From Tricholoma matsutake (Eukaryota > Basidiomycota > Agaricomycetes > Agaricales > Tricholomataceae), in the NCBI GenBank assembly GCA_026075535.2, contig AP026549.1, positions 2,294,001 through 2,358,000 on the forward strand: a DNA stretch of 64,000 nucleotides, read 5' to 3'. How positions within the stretch are numbered: position 1 is the first letter of the stretch; every line of letters begins with the position of its first letter. Positions 1 to 11,715 of this stretch are shown here, in pieces. A model generated the notes under the pieces. That model had not been told where the DNA came from and made no database searches. It worked only from the letters and a program-made list of their open reading frames with translations. The translations under genes were made by a program, and so were the position numbers.

Positions 1-101
1 ACAGGTTCAATAATAGTAATGTGTATTGCACTTTATCCAAATCAATCTCGTGTCTAGTTTCCCAGACATAGTAGGATTTCGCTTTTGTTTGTTCCTGTTG
101 T

Positions 102-148
102 GCCAGGAAACTGCGAGGCATGAAACTAGGTGTCCACTATATCGCGTC
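102..148. repeat. 47-bp block shared in inverted orientation with 17726-17773
   Basis: This block contains GGTGTCCACTATATCGCGTC. It matches the reverse complement of 17726-17773 with only a few differences. The bases around the two copies differ, so this looks like a conserved core or terminus of a dispersed repeat rather than part of a gene. Nothing coding was recognised in 1-325. Confidence 0.6.
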
Positions 149-325
149 TGCATTACCCCCTACATCTGGGTCCAAAAATCTAAGTAAAAGCTATAGTATG
201 AAGCAAGATATGAAGTAAACAAATTTCAGTCATAATATCTACAATCTAACAAGTATAGTAATAAGTCTGTTGGACTATGTAGCAAGTGTTTCATCACTGT
301 ATTCAACACAGTCAAGCTTGAGGTG

Positions 326-561
326 ATGTCAGCAAACATTCACAATGCAATGAGGGAACTAGGGCAGGACCCTCAGCCTTCTACCAGCTCCAAAGCTCGA
401 TACCAGCCATATAACTGCGACACTAGTAAATTTTGTCCTGCACTCACAGATCCCAACTCTTTCTTTCATGACTGGGACACCAAGCCCAAAGCCACTTGAT
501 CTACTCCTCTCTACCTATACTGTAAACAAACTGGTCACAAATTTAGTGACTGCCACAAATA
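326..561 (+). pseudogene. gag-like remnant with degenerate zinc knuckle
   Basis: An ATG at 326 opens a frame of about 55 codons ending at a TGA near 497. The same frame then resumes and encodes YCKQTGHKFSDC, the end of a retroelement CCHC zinc knuckle. The first Cys position reads Tyr (TAC for TGC, a G to A change). Frame and sense stop at 560, where a hAT-like terminus (TAGTGTTTAAGGG) begins, so the gag appears to have been cut by that insertion. Copia versus gypsy origin cannot be told from this length. Confidence 0.4.
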
Positions 562-1097
562 GTGTTTAAGGGTCCAGTTCAGTCCAGTTTTTTGACCTCA
601 AGGGGGGTCAACTGTGGACCTGAACCAGTCCAAACTGACACCCAAATCAGCAAGACCACAACTGAACTGAATGGGACTGGTCCTCTTTGGTTTGGTTGAC
701 CCCCAAAGACCAGTTTTAATTGGTCTTTGGGCTGTGGTTATGAGTCTAACTAAATTATATTATATAGTAAATAAAACTAATTATTTACACCCTGTGAGCA
801 GTTGCTTGCAGCGGTGTTGCTAAAAGACTGAAAGAAAAAGAAAAAGAACAAGATAATCAAAAATAGCCCCACCATCTCATGTTTGTAGCAAGGGTGGGGG
901 TTGTTGTCTTGTCCCTGCCATTTGTGCTTCCCATTGTCCCTTTCCTCACTGTTCATCGTCCCCACCATTTGTTGTCCTCTTGATTCATTGTCATCGTTGT
1001 CCCTGCTGTTCACTGCTATTTGTTGTTTGTCATCCCCACTATTGCTTGTCCCTGGTGTTTTGTCATTTGTTCATATTGTTGTTTGTCGTCCCCCCAC
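560..1097. mobile_element. left part of a non-autonomous hAT-like element
   Basis: It starts TAGTG, like other hAT-type ends in this window (3101, 36738, 61407). The first 200 bp are packed with GGTCC/GAACC words in both orientations, like the subterminal repeats of 61407-62104. An imperfect palindrome (core TGAGCAGTTGCTTGCA, 788-816) and a pyrimidine-rich tract follow. A gypsy LTR starts at 1098, so the right end lies beyond that insertion and I could not trace it. The apparent ORFs here (about 70-96 codons) are low-complexity and not real genes. Confidence 0.4.
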
Positions 1098-2873
1098 TGT
1101 TACAATTTTCCTTGTAGCTCATGGAACCCAACTGACCCAACTGACCCAACAATCCCCTCCAGACAGGAGGCACTCCCTGATTCATGCCTAGGGCATGTCC
1201 TTGACACCAGACACACACACAATGCATGCTGACTGCATGCATTCAATCCCCTTCCTGTGGAAGGCATCCTTGACGCATGGTGACTCCATGCACCCAAACC
1301 CACTCCCACACATGCTGTGATACGACAGCCCCTTGACATGAGGCCTATTGTTTCTATTCTTACCTGATATGCATCTACCTTTCCGATTGGACAATAAGGA
1401 CCTCCCTCATAGTATAAGTACTGCAACTCATAGTAGGGATGTCCTTAGTTTAGATCTAGGCAATCTATAGCCTTAACTTGCAAACTTGTAAACTTACTCG
1501 AAACCACTAAGGAAGCCCCTTAGTGCATTGATGATACTCAACCCAGGAAAACCACCAAAACAGCCGATGAGGCAATCAATGGTATTTGCAATGAGTCAGA
1601 GGAAGGCTGTGAGTCGTTCCAAATGTTCATAGTCGAACCTATGGGAAGATAACTAGTTGGCACTAGTCGCAAAGGTAGTGCTATAGGAGACAAAGGTATT
1701 AGACGCGGTCCAATGGGGTATTGATTGATATCGAGGATGATTGATGAGATCGACGGTGAAAGACTTCTATCATCGATGGTCAAAGTGTGAATTCCAAGGA
1801 CCTTTTGATAGGTTGTTAGTATATGAAGACTATAGCCGATGACTAGGAAGTGTTGGAATGGTTTGCTAGTGCTTATGATCAGAGGATCATAGGAAGATCA
1901 AGGACAATGATGGTCGCAGAGGTTTCTCGTTGATTGAGAAAACTCGTAGAAGTATTAGATTGTTTAGAGGATAGATCTGGTTCTTAGAACTTAATATGAG
2001 ACGATAGGTGAAGACAACTTCTTGTATTTCCAAGTAGATACTACAGAGTTTTATATGTTTTAAAGAAACTTCCTAAAATGGAATGAGAAACATGTGTAGA
2101 ACATGAGGCAAAAGATATGAGTTAAGGCACAAGGCCAAAAAGGAGACTGGAATCTGAACAAGAAAGATATATATCATATGATGAAAGAGTAATAAGGGTA
2201 TAGAACTGAAAGGGGACTGTCCTTTGTGTATAAATCACTCTAAGTCTCACAATAATTCATCCAGTGGGTTCTGTGTGCAATAGGGACTTGGAATGAGGCT
2301 GACCTACTATCAGCAGGTTTGGGCATGAGTTTGAATCCTTCCTGGCACATGATATTCCACCATATAGATCACAAATGCGGTGCCCAATGTCACTTGTAGT
2401 CTCTCAATATCGATTGATGATGCTCGATGATGGTCAACAATGTTCGATCGCAGTCGTGGTTTGTTCAAAGATGATTGGGAATGTTTGATGGTCCTTTAGA
2501 AGGGGTCTTAGGGGCTTTCGACGTAGTCCTAAGGTTGTGCGATGTGGTCTCTTGGTATGATCAATGTTGCTGGTGATGTTTTGATGCGGTCGATATGATA
2601 TTGGAATTGATAGACTGGGTCACACTGTGTCTGGGACCTTGTAGGAGTTAGCCGATGTGATTAGAATGTGGTTAGAATGACATATCGGTTTTTGAGCTGA
2701 GGAGACCACCTATCAGCATGAACCCAAATGACTCTATGCAGAAGGCCTGCTAGAGTGCACTATCCATCTTATGTCGGATGCTCCAAGTAAGACTAGTGCC
2801 AAATGACTCGTCGAGGAAGCACCTTGTCAGTCGACATCGACTAGATCAAGTGGTTAAGGCTTCGCCCTTAACA
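1098..2873 (+). repeat. LTR of gypsy-A (probable 5' LTR), interrupted by another LTR
   Basis: It begins TGTTACAATTTT and ends CCCTTAACA. It belongs to the same family as the LTRs at 21874-23570 and 27142-27848 (the latter on the - strand). The family carries CATGAGG/CCTCATG palindromes and a run of small hairpins with a GAAGCC-type loop; one, with arms ACTAAGG/CCTTAGT, sits at 1506-1525. The LTR is split by a solo LTR at 1529-2715. Without that insert it is about 590 bp. Leader sequence resumes at 9953, after the hAT element that landed 7 bp past the LTR end. Confidence 0.65.
1529..2715 (+). repeat. solo LTR, TGATGA family, TSD GCAT
   Basis: It starts TGATGATACTCAACCC and ends CACCTATCA. GCAT lies at 1525-1528 and again at 2716-2719, a perfect 4-bp target-site duplication. 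The interior has no coding capacity. It matches 8670-9844 over almost its entire length and 50256-50626 in shortened form. It sits inside the LTR of gypsy-A and is therefore younger than gypsy-A. Confidence 0.8.
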
Positions 2874-3100
2874 TAAGATCTAGGGACTACTGTGGATGGA
2901 CCCAGGTCCATCCGGGTGAATATCCATGGATGATGTACTAAAGTCCATGGATATGGGTGGATCCATGGATCATCCATGGGTATCCATATGAATACTACTA
3001 TTTTTTATGCTCTCAAATGCTCTAATATATGTACCAGGGTCTATTAAAATGGTTTAGCAAGGTCAATTACCTGCTGGAGTGCCTTGTTGGCAGTTGGCAC

Positions 3101-3483
3101 TAGTGTTGCCATGAGGGCCTATGTCTTCAAGTCAGACTTTTTTGATTGCTGTATATCTCTGTAAGTACATCATTGTAGAACATAAACTAATTGATGTGGG
3201 GTACATATTTATCGCTGCTATTGACCAATCCAAAAATTACATAAATTGGATTACTACATCTTGAGTTATTGACCAACTAAAATTCTGATGTTTTGTATAT
3301 AAAAGGTCAGAATGTTAGTTGGTCAATAACTCAAGATGTAGTAATCCAATTTATGTAATTTTTGGATTGGTCAATAGCAGCGATAAATATGTACCCCACA
3401 TCAATTAGTTTATGTTCTACAATGATGTACTTACAAAGATATACCGCAATTAAAAAGTCTGATTTGAAGTCATGGCAGCACTA
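3101..3483. mobile_element. fold-back hAT-type MITE, near-perfect hairpin
   Basis: Two arms of about 165 bp (3125-3289 and 3306-3470) are almost perfect reverse complements with a 16-bp loop. The termini extend to TAGTGTTGCCATG / CATGGCAGCACTA, and the left arm has an extra 12 bp. The flanks GTTGGCAC (3093-3100) and GTCGGCAC (3484-3491) match at 7 of 8 positions, a hAT-length target duplication. There is no coding capacity, so movement would need a transposase in trans. Confidence 0.8.
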
Positions 3484-3671
3484 GTCGGCACACATGATGT
3501 TATTTATTATACTGAGTAAAATTTGTACTCAAGACTGCTTCTTTTAATCAAGAAATGGTTTTACACCAATAAATATTACTTTGAAACCTTCCAAATACAT
3601 CTGAAATATCATAGGAATTTGTACAATTACAATTCAAGTTCTCCAAAACCTGGATTCATCATCTGTCTCTT

Positions 3672-6606
3672 CTACCTCATCTTCCAACTCAGTCTCATCA
3701 ACTTCTTTCTGAGGTCCCACCTGCTCTTACGTCCCATTTGCTTCTGAACAATTCTAATGGTTTCTGAAAGTCCTGGATAGAGTGGAGTTTTGGCCCAAGA
3801 TCCAACTGCAACTTGAGCCTTGAAGGTCTGTGGGCTGGTGTTATGCTGAAGGTGATTTATCTCAAGCCTTCCAACTGAGAATGCATGTTCAGCATCCACT
3901 GATGATGCTAAAAGAGTGTCAGAGTAGAAGCAAAAATGAGAATTATTACACTTACCTGGTGCTGAGCAAAAATCAAGCCCCATCCTTGCTAACCAAGGTC
4001 GCTGCTCAATGGCATGATGCCAGTACTTCATGATTCCTCCAGCCTCCTTGATAATTGACAGCCGGATGACAGGATCAACTAGATAAGTAGCAATAGTATC
4101 TGGATCTTGATTCTCCTCAGGTTCTGTTGCAACAACCCACTTGGACTCGGCCTGAAAAGCAAATACAGTAAGTCTAAGACTTGGCAGCATAAATTAAATC
4201 TCACCATGCTCCTACAATGAGTAGGGGCAGGAGGTAATTCCTCTAAGTTCTCTCCCTTGTATGTTTCATCCCAATGCTCACTTCTTGATATCTCATATTT
4301 GTGCTGCTGTCCGACCATGGTCTTTAAACCATTTTAGTTTCTTGTCAGGACACATGACTGCATATTGTCAGCATACAAATGCATAAAAAATACTACACTT
4401 GCCAATTGCAATGATGAACAGTTCGCAGTCCTTCATGAGAGTGTAGTATTTGTTGATTAAGAGTAGAGTAGCTTGTGCAGCAACACAGACAACATTGGGA
4501 AGTTCTGATTCCTTGTCATCATGGACTAGTGTCATGGACTGCTCAATAGAGTCCAGCATAGGCATGACATCTGCTATAAGTGGAACCTGAGACTGTGAAA
4601 ACAGCTTTGTGGGCCCATCAAAGACCTATTAGAGATAATTAATTGTCTGCATTGTCAAATATCAGACAAGTGACCTCAAGTACTGCACTAAGTATTTCTG
4701 CAAGATCCCACTGGTCTTCTGAAAGCCGGTAAGCCTGGAGTTTGTTGATGGCTGCACCTGTGAGCTGTTCAACTGGACTTCTAAAGTAGAGGTGAGCATC
4801 TAGGCAAGTGAGATCTGAATTCCATCAGGTAGGAACCTGGCGATCAAGTGTGTCCTTGTTACCAGACAGATCCTTGTCATTTGTAACAAGTATATCGAAC
4901 TTCTCCTTTAGTGTTGAACTGTCATGAACACGCCGTGCAAGGTCAGCAACCTGGGATTTCCTAAATTAAAATTGAATGTTGTGAAATAAATATCCTTACA
5001 CGTGGAAAAGGTTGCAGTGCCATCTTTTCCTCCAAAGGATCAATTGAAATACCCTTTTCCCTCATCATTTCAATTGCCTGGCCATGAGCAGTCTTGACAA
5101 TGGCAGTATCATGGATATCTCTACCATCATCAGGCACAGCAGCTGAATCATTCTCAATGCCTTCCTCATAAACAGCAAGTTCATCATCAGAGTCATCAGC
5201 ATCAGCAATAGCAGCAACTGTATGGGATTTTAAATCCTGAACAGTGATTTACACATCAGATTTTAACATACCATTGGCAGCTTCAGAGTCCTTAACCTTT
5301 TTTTTAGGCTACCAAAAAAAGAAGGATATAAATATCTGAATGCTTGTTGAGTCAAGAATAGTGTAAAATTTCAGTAACACATACTTTAGCCAAGAGATTA
5401 ATAATATGTGGAAAACAGCATCCATGAGCTGCCATCCCCCGAAAGGATGGGATAAGTATCTGGCCAATGCATCATTGTTTCCTGCATTGTCCATGCAAAG
5501 TGAAAGTAGCTATAAGAGGCTCAGATTGCATGAAACAAGAGATAAGTTAGTAACAAACAAATTTGTCAAGCCCAAATCGCCGTAGACAGCTGGCAGTAAC
5601 CTCAGCAAGATATTGTCCATCATGTTTTTGAGTTAATCTGAGATGGATAATGCATTGAAGCAGCAAATTCTTATAACAAAATTTAGTGCCAACCTTATAA
5701 ATTCCAGTACAGCATGATGAATAACTCCCTCATCAAACCAGACAACAACAAGTCCAAGAAATGATGCAACTATTGGAGCTGTCCACCCATCAAGTACAAG
5801 ATGGATAGTGCTATTGAGAGCCTTCAAATATTATGGTTGAGCAATAATAATACCATACAAATATATAAATGACAGACCATAAAATAATTTCGGACATGTT
5901 TTGACATCTCAGCATACATAGCTTTAATATCACAAGAAACCGTTTGAGGAGAAGGGATAATCGTTCTGGGTTGGAGCATCTCTACCTCTGCCTGGTAGTC
6001 ATCATCCAAAACCAAATTGAAAGGACAATGGTTTTTGGCACATCGTAGAGCAATCAAGGTGTGGTGGCCTGCAGGTGTATATGGCTCACCAGCTGGTTGA
6101 ACAGAAACCGCACCAGCAGCAACACCTAGATGCTTATCACAAGACTGTACACCCTCCAGGAGATTCTTTGTTCCATGACCAATAGACATGCGAGGATGAA
6201 CATGAAGAGCATGATTAGTGGGGTCCACATTGCATGTGAACACAAAGACCAGCTTTTTGGGCTTCTGATAGTCATCCACCTCACAATGGAGAGTGATATT
6301 AAAGTGATCATAAACCTTGGAATGCCAGGTAGACTTGGAGGCCTCTGAAAAAGCAAGACAATGTTCATTAGTTCCATCATAGTACTGGCATGAGAATTGA
6401 CATGTACCAATAATCTCACTATCAGATAGGGACCATACCTCAGCATCTGTCTTGCCCACAATAGTCTTTTTTGCAGCATGAGCCTTTACAGGAGAGATAA
6501 GGACAGCAGGAGTTGCAGAGTCTGTATCTGAGTCCTCAGTAGATGTCTCAGCAGTCAATTGAGCACTAGGAACTCTTCTAGCAGCTGGAAAATGTCCCCA
6601 GTGCAT
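3672..6606 (-). pseudogene. hAT transposase (decayed, multi-exon), copy 1
   Basis: The N-terminal part (6606 down to about 5880) encodes a Cys/His-containing DNA-binding region. After a short intron, LDGWTAP lies near 5775-5795 and DNAGNN near 5470-5490, both hAT catalytic-core landmarks. The hATC dimerisation region is at about 4080-3760, with YWHHAIEQRPWLARMGLDF followed by SSVDAEHAFSVGR. That last pair is joined across a clean intron at 3908-3955 (GTAAGT...TTTTAG). Compared with copy 2 (28180-29850) there is a frameshift around 5455, and stop codons interrupt the middle, so the gene is not functional as read. Strand and exon order agree with one transcript reading away from the non-coding module at 6900-8660. 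Confidence 0.75.
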
Positions 6607-7009
6607 TGTTTAGCACTACAGAGGGAAGTGATGGGGGGAAACAACCACAAAACAGCTGCCAGATGTCATTCATCAGCTTTGGACAGCCTCAATAAGTGGA
6701 GTTTGAATATCTATATTTAAGGTGTACCGTGTAAACGGGTAAACCCCGAGTATATTTTGTCATACCAAAACCCATGAACACCGTATCTCTACAGCCTGGG
6801 TACAGGTGCCGTGTTCATCACAAGGTTACCCACAGAATTCATGCATTTGAATTTTGCTCAAACCCTGCAGTTACCCCACACTGCACAGTTTTTGAGCAGC
6901 ACCATTTATTATAGTATAGACTGTATATACTATGTACAATACATATATACTTATAATAAATCAACTAGAACAAAACAAACTAGACTGTTACTAGAGTGAA
7001 ACACAAGAA

Positions 7010-7155
7010 TTCCCCCCTTCGCTGTTGGAGCAAGGGAGGGGGTGATGGCTAGTGTTGACAAGAAAGAAACAAAAGAACCCCCCTCACTATTGGAGTGAGG
7101 GAGGAGGCAGCGGTAGTCGGCATGTACTAGAATCCCTCACTCACTTAAAAGTGAG
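7010..7155. repeat. tandem imperfect hairpins of the CCCTCACTCC type
   Basis: Three consecutive units each contain a short inverted repeat such as CCTCACTATTGGAGTGAGG and CCCTCACTCACTT...AAGTGAGTGAGGG-like arms, separated by AAGAAAGAAACAAAAGAA-like spacers. The same units occur in opposite orientation at 26680-27010 in the second hAT copy, so they are part of the element. Confidence 0.6.
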
Positions 7156-7199
7156 TGAAGGGGGTGGTGGCGGCCAGTGTCATATGTAGCACCTGTGGT

Positions 7200-7906
7200 C
7201 CACCCTGTGAGCAGTTGCTCACAGTGGCAGGTACAGGTGCTGGGTCATCCATCGTTGGTGGGGGGGCTTGGTATCGTCCTGTCCTCATCCTGTCTTTGTC
7301 CTCCTCCTCCTCCTCCCTGGTGTCCTCCTCCTCCTCCCTGTTGTTATCCCCCTCCCTGTTGTCATCCCCCTCCCTGTTGTCATCCCCCTCCCTGTTGTCA
7401 TCCCCCTCCCTGTTGTTGTCTTCTCTGCCATCCACCTCCCTGCCATTGTTGTCTTCTCTGCCATCCACCTCCCTGCTGTTGTTGTCGTCTCTGCCATCCC
7501 CCTCCCTGTCATTTGTCCTCCCCCATTGCCATCCTTCTCCCCATCGTCCCCATCCCCATTGCTTCCCATTCCCACCCCGCGAGCAGTTGCTCACAGTGGT
7601 GGTTGGGGGTGCTCCACTGGTGGTGGCACTATGTAACAGCTCCTGCATCTGGGAAGACCCACAATGGCGAGCTTCTTCGAGCACAGGAGCTGAAGACATC
7701 GGGGCTGGGATAGGGATCCACCCCATGAGCAGATGCTCACAGTGGTGTTGTTGTGGGCCCGTTGTAACCATTGAGGTAGGCCAGGGAGTGACAGTTGTGC
7801 CCCCCATTCCTGGAGACACAGGAGGGGTCCCACCCTGCAAGCAGCTGTTCATGGGCATGGGTGTCATCTCGTAGGGATCCACCCTGCAAGCAGATGCTCA
7901 TGGCGG
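7200..7906. repeat. five palindromes plus CCTCCCTGTTGTCATCC minisatellite
   Basis: Imperfect palindromes with core TGAGCAGTTGCTCA lie at 7200-7227, 7572-7599 and 7718-7745, with weaker copies at 7830-7857 and 7879-7906. The 7290-7520 stretch is a pyrimidine-skewed minisatellite (CCCCCTCCCTGTTGTCAT units). Long ORFs on both strands here translate into Ser/Pro/Cys or Asp/Gly/Arg repeats and are composition artefacts. The tract is part of the hAT element's 5' non-coding module. Confidence 0.7.
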
Positions 7907-7918
7907 CAGCATTAGTAC

Positions 7919-7971
7919 CTAAAAGGTTTGTTAGTAAAATGAAAATGAAACGAGAAAAGAAAAAAACACAC
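7919..7971 (-). other. intron-like cassette (copy a)
   Basis: Read on the - strand, CTTGGGCCACAG is followed by GTGTGT, a pyrimidine tract, TTTTACTAAC and then TTTTAG. This is a textbook short fungal intron of 53 bp. At least six related cassettes occur in the window (16941, 25952, 37304, 58149, 58468, 58783), always next to GGGCC and usually in the same repeat context. Splicing itself is not shown. Confidence 0.55.
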
Positions 7972-8387
7972 CTGTGGCCCAAGAGATGTTGTCGATGTCT
8001 CTTGGGCCTTTTTTCATTCAGTTTCCCTTGTCCTTATCGCCTCCCAGTCATCAGTCTTCATTCCGGGGCATTTCTTGTGCCCACCTTGTGTGTACGAGCC
8101 CCTCACATCCCATTTGGACAGGGAGGAGGGGTGGGCATGCATCATTGTAAAAAGTAGTAGAAAGCCTAAAAACAATAGAAAAAACCAATTAGTACTTGAA
8201 AAAGAATGAAAACAGCAATAAAAAAACATGAGTCAACAGTTGTTGACGTCCAAATACACATGCGATGTGGCACTCTTGCAGCCACGTGGTTTGCCATTGG
8301 CTCAGTGGCCTGTTGATGGAGTGGAATGCTGTTGATGGTGGTTGGAGGTGGTTGGGGTCAGAAGGAAGAGGTGGTGGTGGGCGGTGT

Positions 8388-8421
8388 TGATGGTGGTGGT
8401 GGTGGTGGTGGTGGTGGTGGT
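8388..8421. repeat. (GGT)n microsatellite
   Basis: About eleven GGT units. The corresponding site in hAT copy 2 (25842-25860) has a shorter CAC run on the opposite strand, so the tract is an element-borne, length-variable microsatellite. Confidence 0.8.
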
Positions 8422-8669
8422 TGTGTGCAGATCCCTAGTGGCGATATTGATCATCAGTGGCATGGCAATGGTCCACAATGGTTGTGTTGACCGCCAACAC
8501 ACCATGGTCTCAGTAATCAATGGGTCAGCAATTCTAATACCATAGTAACTGTGCAGAACCCATGACCTGAACCCATGGATTTTACTGTACTCATACCCAT
8601 GTCATTCCTTACCAAGACTATATTAATATAATATTACTCATTTATTTAAATTTAATAGTAACCATCCGT

Positions 8670-9844
8670 TGATGATACTCAACCCGGGAAAACCACCAAA
8701 ACAGCTGATGAGGCAATCAATGATATTTGCGACGAGTCAGAGGAAGGGTGTGAGTCGTTCTGAATGTTTGCAGTCCAACCTATGGGAGGACAACTAGTTG
8801 GTACTAGTCATAAAGGTAGTTCTATAGGAGACGATGGTGTTTGGTGCAGTCCAATTGAGTATCGATCGATATTGAGGATGATTGACGAGATCAATGGTGA
8901 ATGATGTTTATCGTCGATGGTCGATGTGTGAATTCCGAGGACCCTTTGATAGGTTGATATTATACAAAGGTTATAGGTGATGGCTATGAAGTGTTGGAAT
9001 GGTTGCTAGCACTAATGATAAGAGGATCGAAGGAAGATCGAGAACACAATGATAATAGAGGTTTCTCGTTGATCAAGAAAACTTGTAGAAGTTTAGATTG
9101 TTTTAGAGGATAGATCTGATTCTTAGAGCTTAATACAAGACGATAGGTGAAGACGATTTCTTCTGTTTCCAAGTAGATACTACAGAGTTTCATATGTTTT
9201 AAAGAAACTTCCTAAAATGGAATGAGAAACATGTGTAGAACATGAGGCAAAAGATATGAGTTAAGGCACAAGGCCAAAAAGGAGACTGGAATCCAAATGA
9301 GAAAGATATATATCATATGATGAAAGAGTAATAAAGGGTATAGAACTAAAAGTGGACTGTCCTTTGTGTATAAATCGTGCTAAGTCTCGCAATAATTCAT
9401 CTAGTGGGTTCTGTGGGAGATAGGGACTTGGGATGAGGCTGACCTACTATCAGCAGGTTTGGGCATGAGTTGGAATCCTTCCTGGTGCATGGTATTCCAC
9501 CATATAGATAACAAATGTGGCACCTGATGTTGCTTCTAGTCTCTCGATATCAATCGATGATGCTCAACGATGTTCGATTGTGGTCACGGTTTGTTCAAAG
9601 ATGATCGGGGATGTTCGATGGTCATTTAGAAGCAGTCTTAGGGGCTTTTGACATAGTCCTAAGGTTGTGCAATGTGGTCTCTTGGTACAATTGATGTCAC
9701 TGGTGATGTTTTGACATGGTTGATATGATATTGCAATTGATAGACTGGGTCGTGCTGCATCTGGGACCTTGTAGGAGTTAGCCAAGGGATTAGAATGTGG
9801 TTAGAATGACGTATCGGCCTTTGAGCCAAGGAGACAACCTATCA
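8670..9844 (+). repeat. solo LTR, TGATGA family, TSD CCGT
   Basis: It starts TGATGATACTCAACCC and ends CAACCTATCA. CCGT at 8666-8669 is repeated at 9845-9848. It is inserted inside the hAT element next to its left terminus; removing it restores the alignment with hAT copy 2 (25616-25720). It is closely similar along its length to 1529-2715. Confidence 0.8.
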
Positions 9845-9952
9845 CCGTTCATCCATGGATATCACCCATGACATATCCATATCCATATTGATCCATCCAT
9901 ATACATATCCACCAATGGTCATCTGGATGATGGCCATCCATGGTAGTCCCTA

Positions 9953-10359
9953 ATAAGATCTAAACTATCTGCTAGCCCACCTACCTAGGTGTAGGCAATA
10001 CATCTTGATACACACCACAGCGACCTCAGTCTAGACAAACCCCAGACTGACCACCAAGAGAAGCAGAACCACAGCCAGGTTCATCTTCATCAGGAAAACC
10101 ACTTTTTGACACAAGCTTTCCCAGGGTTAAAGGCTATTTCCCAGGACCCATCAAGTGCCCTGGAGTACCCTATGATGCCCTGTGATGTCCTGTGCCATAT
10201 GATATTATACTGTAATTGCACCTCTGAGCATTTCAACAATGTCAATGTAAGTTTTAAATCAATTTTATAACAATCTAAAAGTAGATTATATGACATTACA
10301 TGATACACTAATGATACACTACTGTATTCTACTCTACCACTATGCAATGTCTAACCTAT
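9953..10359 (+). other. leader fragment of gypsy-A and non-coding flank
   Basis: After the ATAAGATC duplication, the sequence to about 10090 resembles the leader downstream of the other gypsy LTR (23571-23660): both contain CCACCTA(C/T)CTAGGTG, then CAGAC-rich DNA and CATCATCAGG. No gag follows, so gypsy-A is truncated here. From 10091 to 10359 I see nothing recognisable. Confidence 0.4.
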
Positions 10360-10911
10360 GCTGGCCTCTTGTCTAATTGGGACCTTCAAACGACACCTGA
10401 ATAGAGTCAGAATAAGCCTAAGATCAGATCAAACAGATGAGAACTTACTAAGATCTGAAGTACCTCATATCAAGCCCCTACTAACAAAGATGTGGTTGTT
10501 GCGAAAGAATGAGTAAGCGCTGGCCTCTCGTCTAAGTGGGACCTTCAAACGACACCTAAACAGAGTCAAAATAAGCCTAAGATCATAGCAAACAGATGAG
10601 AACTTACTAAGATCTCAAGTACTCATATCAAGCCCCTACTGACAAAGATGTAGTTGTTGCGAAAGAATGAGTAAGCGCTGGCCTCTCGTCTAAGTGGGAC
10701 CTTCAAACGACACCTAAACAGAGTCAGAATAAGCCTAAGATCATAGCAAACAGATGAGAACTTACTAAGATCTCAAGTGCTCATATCAAGCCCCTACTGA
10801 CAAAGATGTGGTTGTTGCAAAAGAACAAGTAGGTGCTGGCCTCTTGTCTAATCAGGACCTTCAAACAACATCTAAATAGAGTCAGAATAAGCCTAATATC
10901 ATATAAAACAG
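10360..10911. repeat. 158-bp tandem repeat, 3.5 copies, interrupted by copia
   Basis: Units start GCTGGCCTCTCGTCTAAGTG at 10360, 10519, 10677 and 10835, giving periods of 159, 158 and 158 bp. The fourth unit is broken at 10911 by the copia element, and the matching remainder (AACAGACCAGGACTCACTTA) resumes at 16297. No ORF spans the units. Origin unknown. Confidence 0.8.
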
Positions 10912-11231
10912 TGTTAAATGTATGATTCACCATCTCTCTATTTTACTTCTATCCTACTTCTATTCCATGTCCTATCACTTGCAGTTACACTCATGGGCAC
11001 CTAGAGTAGTTTCCACCTTGTGTTTATCACTATTTGTTTCACACTACAGAGTGTGTGGACTCCGGAGTTTTGCACTCTTCAGTTGCTCACTCTGGACTCC
11101 AGGTACTGTACTCCTTATTGTCTCATATAATATATAGTTGCTCACTCTGGACTCCAGCTGTTCAGTCTATCTGAGTCTCCCTTCACAGTTGCTAGGTTAA
11201 ACTGCACTAAAGGCAACCTCAGACTTTAGCA
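10912..11231 (+). repeat. copia 5' LTR
   Basis: 320 bp, TG...CA bounded. It differs from the 3' LTR at roughly a dozen positions plus a small rearranged patch around 11044-11060 (counted by eye). It contains a direct repeat AGTTGCTCACTCTGGACTCC. The base after the LTR begins GGTTATGGGCCC, a candidate primer-binding site that I cannot match to a tRNA by eye. Confidence 0.85.
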
Positions 11232-11715
11232 GGTTATGGGCCCTGCGCCCTAGCGACTTCAAATCAACTCCCAATCACTCTGAAACCACTCTCAGTGAAT
11301 TCCCTGTCCTCAATAACCCCCCAGCACCTACAATTTCCATTCTGTGTGCCTTGGTTGTTGGTCAACAAGCCCTTGTTGGAGTTATCACACTTTTCCCACC
11401 AAATTCAATGTTCCTTGTCACCCACTGGTCGGATCGTTTAGTCCTTTTTCTAGGACGCTTGGGGACATACCCCCCACCTCCCGTTAACACCGATAGTTGA
11501 ACGCGCCCACGGTTCCCGCTCAGCCCTCATCGCGAATCTGAAACACCAAACACTCAAATTACACCCTTCGCTCAAATCGTCTCCCACGTGCCCAATTCAA
11601 ACGCTATCGTCGAACGGATTCAACAGGCAGATTCGGCACCTTCCCTTCCCTCGAACGTGCCTACGCTTACCCCAATCGCACCCACACTCGCTTCTCAGCG
11701 CATCGTTCTGCAAAC

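Larger units (their letters stand above)
2881..9952 (-). mobile_element. complete hAT transposon with TIRs and 8-bp TSD
   Basis: The left end reads TAGGGACTACTGTGGATGG. The right end, reverse-complemented, reads TAGGGACTACCATGGATGG. Both sides are flanked by ATAAGATC (2873-2880 and 9953-9960), the 8-bp duplication expected of hAT transposition. Inside lies a decayed hAT transposase on the - strand (about 3672-6606). A long non-coding 5' module (6900-8660) carries palindromes, skewed repeats and an intron-like cassette. Two later insertions sit inside: a fold-back MITE (3101-3483) and a solo LTR (8670-9844). Without them the element is about 5.5 kb. It inserted just after the LTR of gypsy-A. 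Confidence 0.85.

Noticed and set aside
7145..7882. Long ORFs on both strands (up to 245 codons)
   Set aside because: They read through a CCTCCCTGTTGTCATCC minisatellite and give Ser/Leu, Pro/Cys or Asp/Gly/Arg repeats. All frames are open because of composition, and the matching DNA at 26110-26660 is open in different frames.
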